Under the pieces are notes generated by a model, which had not been told where the DNA came from, made no database searches, and worked only from the letters and a program-made list of their open reading frames with translations. Source: Gymnothorax reevesii (Eukaryota > Chordata > Actinopteri > Anguilliformes > Muraenidae). Taken from it: DNA of 64,000 nucleotides. The position numbers and the translations under genes were made by a program. The stretch is taken from positions 12,558,239-12,622,238 of the forward strand of contig CM056584.1 of the NCBI GenBank assembly GCA_029721435.1, read 5' to 3'. Positions 45,129 through 58,065 of the stretch are shown piece by piece (within the stretch, counting starts at the first letter, position 1; each line of letters starts with the position of its first letter).

Positions 45129-48100
45129 AGTGGCCAGAGGAGAGGCTGGTGATATGTTTGGATGATGACAATCAGGTCCCACTCACTTCTGCCTGAAGCA
45201 GACCGAAGAAAAGAATAGAGGAGAAAGTGAGAGATAAAAGCTCTCCTAGTAATATATGGCAGAAATAAAATGTATTAAGTCTTCAGCTGGCCTGAGCCAC
45301 GGCGATTGCATAGTGAGAGAGGCACAAGGGTATTTGCTTTATTCAAATGGGCAGTGACGCCCGGACAGCGAACGGCTTTCCCCGACCGGTCGCACAGCTC
45401 CCTGTCAACATTTTTGCTCTCTTTCCAGCGGACGGTAAACCACATTAGCAGAATCGTTTATTTTGCACTACCTTCTGTGCTCCTCTGTCATCTCGTTGTG
45501 CTACTGCAGTGTTTAAGTTGCCCGCGTGGTCATTCACAATGCAGGTACAAAACTGGGGGAACCACAGTAATCAGTCAACTGAAATGGTGTCAATGCTTTT
45601 GGATTTGTCCTGAAGTGAACCTCCACATGATGTAGTGATGTATATAGGAATTCATCACCATCTTTACCGAGCTAGTTGCGCTAAAAGCTAGGTTATTGGG
45701 TTCGTACAATAGATGGTTGAACCTCCACAAATTGCATCAACGTCTCGGGCAGCAGGAATTTCCATTGCCTTTTGGCGGGAGTTTTGTCATTCTTTAGCAA
45801 ATTTTAGGGGAAGCGTTAATTTGAGATCGCTCCCTTTCACGTGTCATTTTAACCGATCATGAAATGGGCTTTAGAATAGGTAGCTATACAAATTCAGTGT
45901 GCACATTAAGAGAAATTGGAACATGTGATTGATGGCATGAGTTGTACTGATTCTCTTGACTCCTTTCCCCATAATGACACCATGACGCCTCTATGTGGGG
46001 ACAGTCAGTGGGTAAAAGAATAAGGTGGCTGAGGGTCACTCACAACAGAGGAGCAATATTTTCAGAGAGGGTACATGTTCTGTTCTGTGGCATTTTTTTT
46101 TCCATAATGAATGACTGTTTGAAGGAAAGCAAAAAAGAAATTGGAGCACTAGAGTGGGGGATTGAGCCATTGCTTCACTGCCCTCAGTCAGTTACACCCC
46201 CCCTCCCATCCCATCCAGCTCAGCTTTTATCGCCCACCATCAGACAGTTTAGTCATTAGGCACAAGCTAATCTGCTCCAAAACCTGAACGTCTTCCATGT
46301 CCTTCAAAGAAATGGGTCCATCTAAGATTACTGGCCTTTTTTCCCTGAAATCTTCCTACCGAACCCACCGAAACATCCCATCCACAAACAAGGCTTAGTG
46401 CGCAATAGCATTCATCTGCCCCCTTATTACTGCGCGCGGCTAGCCAAGTGAACAGATTTTCCCGAAAACATCATCCAGCACAGTCATTCTATGTCCTGTC
46501 CAAATGACTGCTATTATCATTGCTTTCATTGACGGGTAAAACACGTAGCTAATGCTCAGTATGCTGCAGTTTATAAATGGGTACTATTAAATACTACGCT
46601 CACCGTCAGTTTTAAATGTGATAGAACGGATGAACAAATGGAGCTTTGCGTAATTCTGATGGGCACGGAGTCAGGCTTGGTAACTATAGTAGCCGCTTCT
46701 CGAGCTTGAATCACCTGAGTGCTCTTGGATGTCACCTGATTTGCAGTCACATAATTGCTTGATTGATATGCTAGTTTACGTAAGCTCTCATTCTGAGCAG
46801 AGGCTCTGCAGCATGTACGCTTAACACCCCTCCTCCTCCCAGCTCCTCCTGTCATTTGTAGCTCCTGTAATCCTGTTCTTTCATGTGTAACTGTCACACA
46901 TAACAATGTCTCTTCTGTCTGAGGTCATTGTGCTGTTGGCTCTGTTCTATGGACAGGGGGGTTAATAGCAGCTCCCGGCCTTCGGTTCCACGCTGGACGA
47001 GCAGGTATCTCTTGAACAGAGCCATACCGCCAAACTCAATGTATGTTTCTATGTTTTAATAAATCTTCTCTTTGACAAAGTGTCCCATCAGAATTGCTAA
47101 TTTATAAAGATATAGAGGCCTGTAGCAAATGTAGATAGTGTAAGAAATTTTCACAATTATACTCTAGACATAGTGCAATTTTTTTAAACCTAATGCTTCC
47201 CCTCCACAACTGAAGCATGGCAGTTGCTCCTGCCATCTTGTTTTTATGCAAAAATGTAATGTAATTTAGAACTGCAATCAAAGACAAATGGTTTGGAAAT
47301 TCAATATTTCTTTAATTGTTTTTCCCCATATGACAACACATCATTTATTTTACTCACATATACACATTGGAAAGTTCATTTTTGATGACCACTGAAATTG
47401 TAACTGTTTTTATGGGGAACAATTACAATGTAAAACAGCATTTGTCTCCCTCCAATTTTTCTTATGCTGTTTCCTATTTATTGATGTCCTATTTATTCTT
47501 CTTATTTATTGATGTCCTCTCATTCTTTGCTCTTGCTGTCATGTCCATTGTGTGAAATGAATGCCCATTAGCCCTCATTCATTGGCTGACGTTTGACATA
47601 TCGAACAACATCCTGGCTTGACCACTCGGAACGCTGTATTGAGGGTTGTTGATCCAAATAAGGCCTTAATGTTACTCAAAATCTGCAAAAGCCCTTATTT
47701 ACCTATTGTCACAAGATTGAATTCCTCCACCCCTTTCTCAAAAAAGGGATTTCTCATTCAACGGGAATTTTAGCCAGCGCTTCAAAATATTTACTCTCGA
47801 AATGGACTCTGATTCATTTCAATTTGCTGCTGAGCTGATGGAACGGATACGAAAAAATCCATCGCGCTTAACTATGTTTGCATCAGCAGCCCGGCAGCCC
47901 GGCACAGTCTACTTTCAGCAAAGAGCAAACAAATTAAGTTGTGTTTACTGGGCAGACTGTGTCAAAGTAAACAGACTTTAGAGAACTGTCTTCTCTCCGG
48001 CTGAATCCAAAAGTCTGCTCTTTGACGTACTAAATTGGTCCATTCTGTGAATTTTTTTTTAAATCCCTGCATCAATGTGTTAGCGTAGCACAGTGAGCTA

Positions 48101-48535
48101 GAGTGCACTCATTTACGCGCATACTGACCTCAACATGATTTCAAAATAAAAGCATGTTTGTAAGTAACTACACATTTGGACCATATAAATCATACATTGG
48201 AAGACTGGGTTGTTTTTCCGCTTTGTTTCTATAATTATGTTTTGTTTTCTGACATTCCTTAACATCTCCTGTATTTTCTCCTCAATATGAAACTCCAGGC
48301 AAGCCCTTTGTAAAGACTGGTGAAGCCTGTGCCCAAGCGAACTCTCTAGAAGTCTGCATGAATGTTCCCATGATCACCTCTTCTAACTTGATTAGTTGCT
48401 GAATCATAACGACATAAGTGGCGATAATAGGCCATTCAGCTCAGCAAGGCTCGCCATTTTCCTGTCGCGAGAGTGAATCTAACACTTCAGACACTTTATG
48501 ACTAAATGGTATCTAGCACTGAATCAAAAAATAAT
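45129..48535. other. non-coding, unassigned 3.4 kb
   Basis: The longest stretch without a recognised element. Frames of up to 111 codons have no family signature or consistent splice context. Tandem-like TATTTATTGATGTCCT occurs twice near 47475-47520. Confidence 0.4.
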
Positions 48536-48540
48536 ATACA

Positions 48541-50140
48541 AAAACCCAAAACCAGTGAAGTTGGCATGTTGTGTAAATCGTAAATAAAAACTGAATACAA
48601 AGGTTTAAAAGGATTTGCAAATCAATATTCAATTGAATACACTGCAAAGACAAGTTACTGAATGTTCGAACAGGTAAACTTTGTAATTTTTTGCAAATAT
48701 TAGCTCATTTGGAATTTGATGCCTGCAGCATGTTTCAAAAAAGCTGGCACAAGTGGCAAAAAAGACTGAGAGAGTTGAGGAATGCTCATCAAACACTTAT
48801 TTGGAACATCCCACAGGTGAACGGGCTAATTGGGAACAGGTGGGTGCCATGATTGGGTATAAAAGTAGCTTCCCTGAAATGCTCAGTCATTCACAAACAA
48901 GGATGGGGCGAGGGTCACCACTTAGTGAACAAATGCGTGAGCTGATTGTCCAACAGTTTAAAAACAACATTCCTCAACGAGCTATTGCAAGAAATTTAGG
49001 GATTTCATCATCTACGGTCCGTAATATCGTCAAAAGGTTCAGAGAATCTGGAGAAATCACTGCACGCAAGCGACAAGGCTGAAAACCAACATTGAATGCC
49101 TGTGACCTTTGATCCCTCAGGCGGTACTGCATCAAAAACCAACATCAGTGTGTAAAGGACATCACCACATGGGCTCAGGAACACTTCAGAAAACCACTGC
49201 CAGTAACTACAGTTCGTCGCTACATCTGCAAGTGCAAGTTAAAAAAATGCAAAGCAAAAGCCATTTATCAACAGCACCAAGAAACGCTGCCGGCTTCGCT
49301 GGGCCCAAGCTCATCTAAGGTGGACTGATGCAAAGTGCAAAAGTGTTCTGTGGTTTGACGAGTCCACATTTCAAATTGTTTTTGGAAACTGTGGACGTCA
49401 TGTCCTCCGGACCAAAGAGGGAAAGGATCATCCGGACTGTTATAGGCGCAAAGTTCAAAAGCCAGCATCTGTGATGGTATGGGGTGTATTAGTGCCCAAG
49501 GCATGGGCAACTTACACATATGTGAAGGCACCATTAATGCTGAAAGGTACATACAGGTTTTGGAGCAACATATGTTGCCATCCAAGCAACGTCTTTTTCA
49601 TGGACGCCCCTGCTTATTTCAGCAAGACAATGCCAAGCCACATTTTACACGTGTTACAACAGCATGGCTCCGTAGTAAAAGAGTGCGGGTACTAGACTGG
49701 CCTACCTGTAGTCCAGACCTGTCTCCCATTGAAAATGTGTGGCGCATCATGAAGCGTAAAATATGACAACGGAGACCCCGGACAGTTGAACAACTTAAGC
49801 TGTACATCAAGCAAGAGTGGTAAAGAGTTCCACCTGAAAAGCTTCAAAAATTGGTCTCCTCAGTTCCCAAACGTTTACTGAGTGTCGTTAAAAGGAAAGG
49901 CGATGTAACACAGTGGTAAAAAGGCCCCTGTGCCAACTTTTTTGCAATGTTTTGCTGCCTTTAAATTCTAAGTTAATGATTATTTGCAAAAAAAAAAAAA
50001 AAGTTTCTCAGTTTGAACATTGTAAAGACAAGATGTTTAGTGTATTTAATTGAATATAAGTTGAAAAGGATTTGCAAATCATTGTATTCTGTTTTTATCT
50101 ACGTTTTACATAACGTGCCAACTTCACTGGTTTTGGGTTT
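48541..50140 (+). mobile_element. full-length Tc1-like transposon
   Basis: Ends AAACCCAAAACCAGTGAAGT and, inverted, AAACCCAAAACCAGTGAAGT match exactly for 20 bp and continue, diverged, for about 80 bp (GTTGGCA, TGTAAATCGTAAATAAAAAC / GTTTTTATCTACGTTTTACA, GATTTGCAAATC). The 1.6-kb length and central single-frame transposase are standard for Tc1. An A run at 49988-50001 is part of the 3' untranslated part. Confidence 0.95.
48903..49919 (+). pseudogene. Tc1 transposase, DD34E, inactivated
   Basis: The ATG at 48903 gives MGRGSPLSEQ, the usual start; an in-frame ATG at 48753 adds 50 residues not typical of the family. Features in order: helix-turn-helix with QRAIARNLGISSSTVRNI (about residues 22-41), first catalytic D in FDESTFQIVF (codon 49357), WGVL...MGNLHICEGTINAERY, second D in FQQDNAKPH (codon 49626), third acid E in CSPDLSPIENVW (codon 49731), exactly 34 residues after the second. 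In-frame stops at 49080, 49110, 49764 (each TGA where the family has CGA) and 49821; a frameshift near 49245-49262 is compensated by one near 49480. From start to the family stop at 49917-49919 is 339 codons, the normal length. It cannot make an active enzyme. Confidence 0.93.
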
Positions 50141-53088
50141 AGTTCTTCTAACAGAACTCGGCCTACCTCAATCAGATCACCCCTCTGTCTCCTTTTCCCG
50201 AGACTGAAGAGGTTAAGGATCTTTAGCCTCTCCTCTTAGCTCTCATCTTTTATGCCTGGAATTAACTTTGTAGCTCTTCTCTGAACAGCCGTCCTGGCCA
50301 CTACGTTATAGTTAACACTTATGTTCGCCAGTCTACCAGCACGTGGGAGTGAACTTTGGATTTGGCCTAGAAGACACTGCAGAGTTTACTTTCATCAGTT
50401 ATCACTGCTTTGGCTCCTCTTGCCCTGTTTTCCATGCCTGAAGCAATTTTGCGCATCGTTTTTTTAAATTCGGGTGTTTATCCACCTGTTAGAATGGCAC
50501 CCTGGTGTCATTATATCGAGGGTTTGGAGCGCAAAGGTTATATGTCCATTTTAGAGGATTTTAGAGGTTTTGAGAAAAATAGATTCTTAGGTTTCCAAGT
50601 GTTCTATTAAATCAGGTATTTTTTTTTAACCAGTTTGCTGCATGGTTCAGAAGTTTACTGAACACAAAGTTTTCATAGGAGTGTAACCGTAACATCATGG
50701 TCAAAATTGCAAAAAACGAACGTCACCTCAGTGCTCCAACAATACTAGCACATGATGTGACATAACACAATGGTGATTGGTTGAAGGCAAATTTGTTCGC
50801 AATGGAACAAAATTAAAATTCATGTTTATTCATCAAAATGTCAATGTTTAATTCACTTAAGCAGATTTTATCGGACATATCACAAAATGAAAACGTGAAT
50901 TCTGATTAAAAATGAATGCAATATAGTTATTGTGCTCCAAGGATTAGCTGATAGAAAGCTGTGACACGGGGTAAAAATGTCAAAACCACAAAATTTGGAC
51001 ATTGTGCTCCAAACCCTCGATATGCTCTATGATCACACCCCACACCTGTTGGAACTGACACCAGAGGTGAAAAATGAATGGCGAAATGTGTTTTGGCCTG
51101 GATGGAACGTAGACAAAGCCTGTCACAGCACCCAAGCGAGATCTGAAACCTGGACGCAGCCAAACCTCCCCCTTTCCCCCAGGTCAGACACACGGAGGTC
51201 TTGATCACCTTCAGCGCAGATTGTGAAGTTTACACTCTGCTCTGACCCCAACCCTGGCCTGAAACCGAGGTCCCACAAATATTATGTTATATCCTCTCTT
51301 CCCAACCGACTGGCGCTGAAGGGTAAGCCATCTGTGACTCCTGCACGGACTGGCCAGTCCGAGGCCAGTCCCAGAATCGCAACCATCTGGGGCGCATCCA
51401 TCTATTCAACAGCCGGAGGCCTGGCCACCGAAAAACCTCCTGCTAATTGAGCCGCTCATGATTTACAGTTCTATTTTAGTGTGGTCAGGCACTGTCCAGC
51501 CTTACAGCGGAGGGAGGAAATGAATGAGCAAATTTTTGTAACATTTTTTATAAACAACGTTCAAGTGCTGCCCAAAGGTACTGGTACACAACAGTTAAAC
51601 ACTGTAAATATAGAACAATGCTAAGTAATAAGTCAAGCATTAAGCTTAAAATAGAAATGAATAAAACAAGACCTTTGGGGGCTCTTTGACATTGGAGTGA
51701 GTGAATGAGTGAGTGACTGACTGACACCATTGGTCGGACAGCTCCATATACTTACCTCGTTGGCCGTGGCCGTTGCTCTTTCAAAATGATTTGGCATAAA
51801 CAGTTTTTGCAGTATTACGTCATCAGGGGGGTTTGACAGCCAATCCACTTGGATAATTTTTCAAAACAATGCAATACAGAGAATTCAACAAACATTAAAA
51901 AATCCAAATTAATTATTTGGGCCATACCACTGACTTTCCCTGCTACAAATTGCGCTTAATTTCGTAAGTAGACCATAGGTGTGTTTGACCTTGTTTTGTT
52001 ATGAGTCTTTTATGAAGTTGAGGTCCTATTTTTGACTCCAGCAATTCGCTGCGCTGTCTATGATCTGCATAAAATTGACTTGATCAATAAGCATCGCTAT
52101 TTAATTAACAATGGAAATCTTTGCTGGGAGATGTGTTGTCATTCCATCGTTGTCTCAGTCTAGCACAATACTTTATTCGTTCACCCCATTCTTTGATTAT
52201 TATTGTGAGCTGTGAAGAAAACATTACAACATATGTCTGGTTATGAATAAGAGTTATGAAAAAATATCATGTTAGTCCATATTTCAGGCTGCAGCGCCCT
52301 CAGTTTAAAAGTATGCTGTATCAGCATAAAGGATAATGGTTATTCTAATGGCGCCTGTGCCTTGAAGCTGCTTTAGCCTGCGGGCACCATTATGACTTTT
52401 CTTGTACGTTGAGGCTGCACTGAAGTACCACAGATATCTTTGCTTTAGTCCTAATGTCACGTCTTGGGCTCCATCTGCTGCGTCCTTTTCATTTGCCTCT
52501 CAGTAATTGATTTGCTTAATTAGCATTTTCATTTCACTGCACAGAGCGAGATGAAATATGTGAAATGTACAGCTCCTGGTTTTCTGTCACTCAAAATGCT
52601 CGTACGTTTTACCAACCAAGTCAAAAATCTATTCCTTTGGCTCCGGTATGAGCCGCAGTTTGGTTTATTATATGTTGTGCGTTCAGCCTGTTTTTCTGTG
52701 ATCAGCTTTCTTTCATGATTCATTGCATGGGAATAAGCAGAATTCCCAGAATTCCCTGGTTGATATGGAATCCCCTCAGTCCAAGAGGTCTGCCAAGCTC
52801 TGCAGAGATGGTGGTCAGATCGAATGCGTTAATATTGGCCATTTTGTTTTATTGCTTTTTGACTGCTGCTCAATGTCGACAAATTGAAGAGTCTAGTGCT
52901 TAAAGTGCTTAAAGTACTTAAGTCACATTTTCACACGCTGATGTAATGATAAAAAAAACACTGTTTATGGTTTCCTAATTTCATCATCTCAATTTTCTCA
53001 AAATGAACTTCATGGGACTTCAGTGCTTTTTGCAAAGGGGTCTTCAATTAGCAGATTTTATGAATCTATTATATATTCAGGCCCTTTT
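50141..53088. other. non-coding, unassigned
   Basis: No element ends or exons recognised over 2.9 kb. Overlapping frames near 50927-51208 occur on both strands and have no recognisable domain. Confidence 0.4.
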
Positions 53089-53342
53089 TATCCCACCGGT
53101 ATGTAATACCGTGCGATATAGTCATCCCCCTGTCCGTCCGTCCGTCCGTCCGTCCATAATCATTTTCATTTCCGGAGCAGAACTCAAAAACTATTCCACT
53201 TACAAACTTCCAATTTGCTATGGAACTTACTCTCATGGTGTAGTTGTGCCTTTTGGGGGTTTCAGCTCCATTCTCCCGAAAATTTTGGATTTTTAACCAA
53301 AAACAGCCCAAAAATCACAAATTATGTGGAAACGGTGGGATA
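53089..53342. mobile_element. MITE with TATCCCACCG ends and (CCGT)n
   Basis: TATCCCACCG and CGGTGGGATA are perfect 10-bp inverted ends. The interior begins GTATGTAATACCGTG and contains about six CCGT units at 53132-53156, then GCAGAACTCAAAAACTATTC. Flanks on both sides carry a related ACTT-AAGT...GGGTCTTCAATT phrase (52998-53050 and 53370-53425), so the MITE may have inserted between two copies of another repeat. Confidence 0.65.
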
Positions 53343-54300
53343 TGTCATCTTCTGATGAGTCTTGTTTCTCAAAATAGACATTTCGTGACTTAAGTACTTT
53401 TAGAAATAGGGTCTTCAATTTCAGTTCATGGACAGTATTAATATCACCCGGTGTTCTCACCACTTCCTCTTTCCTTTTCCTAGGGTGGGGTAAGTTTTGT
53501 ACTAAGTGCCCTTTAGTGCTTAAGTGGGTTGACTAATGGTCCTGAAAATTGCTGAGCTCTGTACCTTCTTTCACATCAGGCTATTGCCCCTCATTTCTCA
53601 TATGCTTCTGCGCTTCCCTCTGTGTGACTGCGTGTCATCTATTCATCTGCCCCCTCTGTTCAAAAGCTCACAACCTGAAGACTTCATTTGTTCTCTGAAC
53701 CCTCAAAGTGAACCCATAATGCATTTCAACCTCTGTGACTGCCTCTTTCCTTAAATTTTGTGACTGAAATTGTAGGATTGCCCCACAGAGAGTTTGAGAA
53801 GTGCCTTGGCATGTAACACGAAAGGAAGGATGTTAGCTTGTGACTCTAAATGAAGCCTTTTAGCACATGGTACTAAGTGAAGGCTATAGAAGAAGATATG
53901 AGTGTTTCCAACACCTTCAGCCATTGTTGTCAGGAAACTGAATTCCCAAAGAAGTTAATTCATTCCTGTAAAATTAAACAACATTTTAGCTTGAAGGAAA
54001 AGGACAGTTGTTCACTATTGTTTCTCCTCACGGAACGATGTTATTGAAGGCTAAGAGGGAACAACTTCTCAGCGCAATGTACTTGTGTACTTCAGTTGGA
54101 GGGTATTTACCGCACTGTTCTACATGTCGTGGTGTCATCCGTGGAACAAAACTTAGGCTTGCAGATTTGCAGTCCATACACCCTGCAGGAGTGCTCAAAC
54201 ACTGGGTAAAAAAAAAATAATATGTAAATAAATAAAATCTACATGGCAGGTGCGTTATTGCAGGCGTGTTATAATTTATAATGCATGTATCCTTGGCCCT
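53343..54300. other. non-coding, unassigned
   Basis: Apart from the repeated GGGTCTTCAATTT phrase near 53412, nothing recognised. Confidence 0.4.

Positions 54301-54301
<1 letters not shown>

Positions 54302-54335
<34 letters not shown>
54302..54335. repeat. (GT)n microsatellite
   Basis: About 16 uninterrupted GT units. Confidence 0.95.
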
Positions 54336-56572
54336 TCACTGCTTTGTTTAGTTCGACCCTGATATCAGCTAGCTATAGTTTGTTCTGCAGTTAGATGTCT
54401 TCCTGGGAAATTTTGCTTCAGTGTTGGGTGTGGGCAGTTTGGTGGATTGTCAGATTATACTCCTGGGTTAGCAGCTGATCCACAGGAGACAGTTTTGCAA
54501 TTATGTAGCTGCTAGCGATGAGCCAGTGTACAGTTCTGGTAATGGCCTTATCCCACCCTCTCCTGCTGTGTCCAACTCTGAGTGCTCTGGTATACCAGTT
54601 TATCAAGCGCTGTTTTGTTTTCTACAAAGCAGCACCCTAATTTTAGTCCAAAACCAGAGGGGAAATTGAAGTGCATTTACTCACTGGCTCAAAACTGACG
54701 CGATATCCACTGCATTTCTGTGCTGTCAAGCACTTATTTCTGTCCAGGAGTTCAACTTGTGATTAGTGCTCTTGCAAATTTATTCTTTTTTTTCTCAGCA
54801 GGAAAATTTTTTTTGCAAAGATCTCCTGCTATGGGAACACTGAGTTGTTATGAAAACTTAGCCACTTACATTTATCCTTGTTACAAAATAAGAATAATAT
54901 TTCGCTGAGCCATTGACTTTTAAAATTCTACTGCAGTGGAATTCATCAAAACAAGTTGCTCCATTTATAGCGGTCTATTAAAGTGCGACACCTTGAGAAT
55001 CCCAGGTATGCAATATGTACAGCCGGAATGTAGCACTTTGACACAGCAGTGCAACAACCTGTTGGTAAATAACCTCCATCATGGGTGAATGAAATGTCGC
55101 TCTTTGTCAGTGAATTGTGCATTTTCAACATGGCTTATCTAATGCATCATGTGGACTCATCACCTCACGGCTGACACTTTTTGAGCGTTTTACTGAACTT
55201 TTCCACGACAATGCAATAGTCTTCCCTGCTGAATGGCCGGTGGTCTCCAAAACATTCATTTTTATCCATTTTCTGTTAAATGACTCCAAGGTGTACTCTA
55301 AAATATCAGTATTTTCAGTATGTCTCTTCAACACCAATGTCTCAAAAACGCTTCTAGACATGAATTATTATTATTACTACTTGGTTTTGTGATATTTTTC
55401 GGGCATTTCAGCATGCAAATCTATTGTCTGTCTTTGGAATCGTAATATAATCTGGAATTGGCATATTCTACATAACTTAGGTTGCCTTCATTTCATCACA
55501 AGATTTTCATTACTTGTTTCACAGAGTTAATGCTGTTTGGGGAAGACTCTGGTAAAAATGCGGCATTAAAAGCAAACACAAATGATAATCTGATACTATT
55601 TGCCAACCTGGGTTGTTTTTATAATATTTTAACCCCCCCCCCACTCCCACCTGTTTATTCTTCCTTTCATCCTTTGAAACACAGTATAAATATTTATTAC
55701 AACATCAAAAAGAGATGTTCAAAGCAAAACGTAAGGTGTAGATTGGCTCAGGATGGCAGCCGCTGCTTTAGAACCTGTACTCCTCTCAGGCAGCTGAAGT
55801 GCGTGAGCGTGCTTCAAACCATTGAGCGACGGAGACGAGGGAGATCAGAGCGAGGTTCTCTCTCGTCTCAGCTGTTGTCAGCCACTTGAGGGAGGATTAG
55901 GCTCGATGTTCCCGACCGCCCTCTCATTGACACCTTTTCCGATGGCTGTGTCCTGCTGGTAATTATTTCGTGATGTTCGTGATGTAGTATCTCAGGCAGA
56001 TGAAGTGGTTTCTTTCTAAGTACCGGGGCTAAACTTCTCCCCTATTCTCATCCCTCCTCATCTCATCTGGTTCATTTCCTCCTCCTATATTTCTCTTTCC
56101 TTCTCTTTCATTCTGTTGTCCTCTGCTCATCCCATCCCGTTCTTTTTTTAGTCACTGTTCCCTGACTGTCACTTTGCTCTTTTCCCTAAGATTTTCTTCA
56201 TCGCTCTCTCCTAACTGCTGTGCGGAGGATGCTGTAGAGAGTGCCTCTGGGCTGGGAGAAAGGCCTGCTGCCATAAACACTATTCTCCACTGAGGTTTTT
56301 GGCTCATTTAAAACAATTCAGTAAATGTGAAAAGTATGAAAGTTTTTTTTTTTTCATTTTGAAAAATGTGCTGTACCATTATGAGTCCTGAATGTTTCGC
56401 AAAATCAAATCATTATTTGGGCTCTGTCAATGCTATCCTATCGGTATCAATTGTCCTTAAAAGGTTACTCTGTCCAAAACATGATTTGGGCTCAACTTTT
56501 TTGTGTCACCAGCAAAGCAGGTCGACGCCGAAGGATCACTTTTTGCATCGTCACGCATCGGCTGTGGCTTAA
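54336..56572. other. non-coding, unassigned
   Basis: T/C-rich around 56040-56160 and a C run near 55631-55642. The 135-codon frame at 55482-55889 has no recognised domain and is composed of unrelated low-complexity and charged parts; not called. Confidence 0.4.
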
Positions 56573-58065
56573 CCTTGTTTTCCAGACAATAACTATTGAA
56601 AAAATTATTGGATTTGAATGAAACTTCATCAGCTTACTTGGTATTAAGGTTTCTCAGGCAGGTTTAATTTTGGGACAGATCTGCGAATATTCAATGAGGG
56701 CTACTGCATTTTGATTGGCTGATAGTTTCCGGATGATATCTGTTGAAAGAATGGTCAAATATAAACTGAACAAAAATATAAACGCCCCATGTCAATTATT
56801 GATGCCACATGCCACATGGAGAACAACTCTAAGTGAGCATATGCTGACTTTTACTTGTACAATAGGGATATTTCCCTTAATTTGTGTAACATTTTTTGAT
56901 CCTTCTTTCAGTCAGTGAGCATTTGCTCAGTGATGCAGTGATGTCACTCAGTACAGGGGTGTGGCATTTCCAGACGGTGATCAGACAGAATGAGCAGTAC
57001 CCAGACATCCCTTATACTGGGGACAATAAAAGGCCACCCCAACATGTCAAATTTTGTCAAAAGTCGTCATGCCTCAGATGTCTCAGGTCACGCGGGAACG
57101 TGCTATTGGCATGCTGGATGCAGAGATGGATTTGATTTTCAAGGTCATCTGTCGAATCCCAAGGTCACATCGGTCAAAAAAGTGTCGATTTTGCCCCGAT
57201 TTCACAGTTTTCGCACCGTAACTCCACTTTAACTTGATGGATGGCTATTATATCTTAGAACAAGCTTCTTGGTACAGAGGAAGGGTCCCCTATTGATTTT
57301 CAAGGTCATTTGCCAATTTCAAGATCACACTTGTACAAGAAACCACCAGTCATGGACACTAGGCCACATGACGGATGCTAGGCGAGGTCCCAGCTATTAG
57401 ATCCTTCTGATCTACTTGTTTGTTAATAAAAACAGAAAAATTTGACATGGGGCGTTTATATTTTTGTTCAGTGTACATGAAACTCTGATTGATTACAACC
57501 ATGGTCCATCGGTCAATTTTGATTTGTAGACAGCTCTGTGGACATTTAATGAAGCTGGTGCCTTGTGAATGTGAGATCACTTTCTGACATTACCGTAGCA
57601 ATTGAAAGAATTTGGTTTCTTGACAGGTACTATTGAAAGAATGATTGGATTTGAATGAAACCTTGTCAGCTTACTTTATACCAAAGCCTCTCTTGCAACT
57701 TTGATTATTGGACAGATCCATGCGTATGTAATAAAGCTGCGGCTTTTTGATTGGCTTATGGTTTTCAGACAATAACTATTGAAAGAATGATCGGATTTAC
57801 ACGAAACTAATTCTGCCTGCTTCATGAAAACTCCTCTCAGTCAATTTTGATTTTGGGACAGATCCATGCCTATTTAATGAAGCTGCTGCATTTTGATTGG
57901 TCGATGGTTTCCAGATGATAGAAAGAATGATTGAATTTGTATGAAAGTTGCGCAGGGTTTTTACTGTCAAGGTTTCTCAGTCAAATTCGGTTCAGGGCCA
58001 GGTCCATGCATATTCATTGAATCTGGCATGTTATGACTGGTTAATGATTTTCAAATAGTAACTAC
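56573..58065. repeat. ~145-bp tandem satellite, about 5 diverged units
   Basis: The series TATTGAAAGAATGATTGGAT, then GAAAC, then TCTCAG-CA-TTT-ATTTTGGGACAGAT, then CCATGC-TATT-AATGAAGCTG and GCATTTTGATTGG recurs five times. Landmarks near 57746, 57892 and 58035 give a period of about 145 bp. The array is interrupted in its second unit by the deleted Tc1 at 56762-57475; the halves read on across the insertion. Confidence 0.82.
56762..57475. mobile_element. Tc1-like element, internally deleted
   Basis: Left TGAACAAAAATATAAACGCC and right GGCGTTTATATTTTTGTTCA are perfect inverted ends of a widespread fish Tc1 family; the outer bases read TAAAC on the left and GTGTA on the right. The plus strand keeps a family phrase including CAGATGTCTCAGGT and GCTATTGGCATGCTGGA, i.e. 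the beginning of the transposase (SQVTRERAIGMLD), but the coding region is otherwise gone. The interior at 57130-57345 has two TTGATTTTCAAGGTCAT units about 160 bp apart, not typical of the family. Confidence 0.87.

Noticed and set aside
44830..45196. 113-codon frame and overlapping frames on both strands
   Set aside because: Translation of a (GT)n tract.
55482..55889. 135-codon frame ending in an arginine-rich stretch
   Set aside because: Considered as a host exon; includes a poly-C tract and no recognisable domain.
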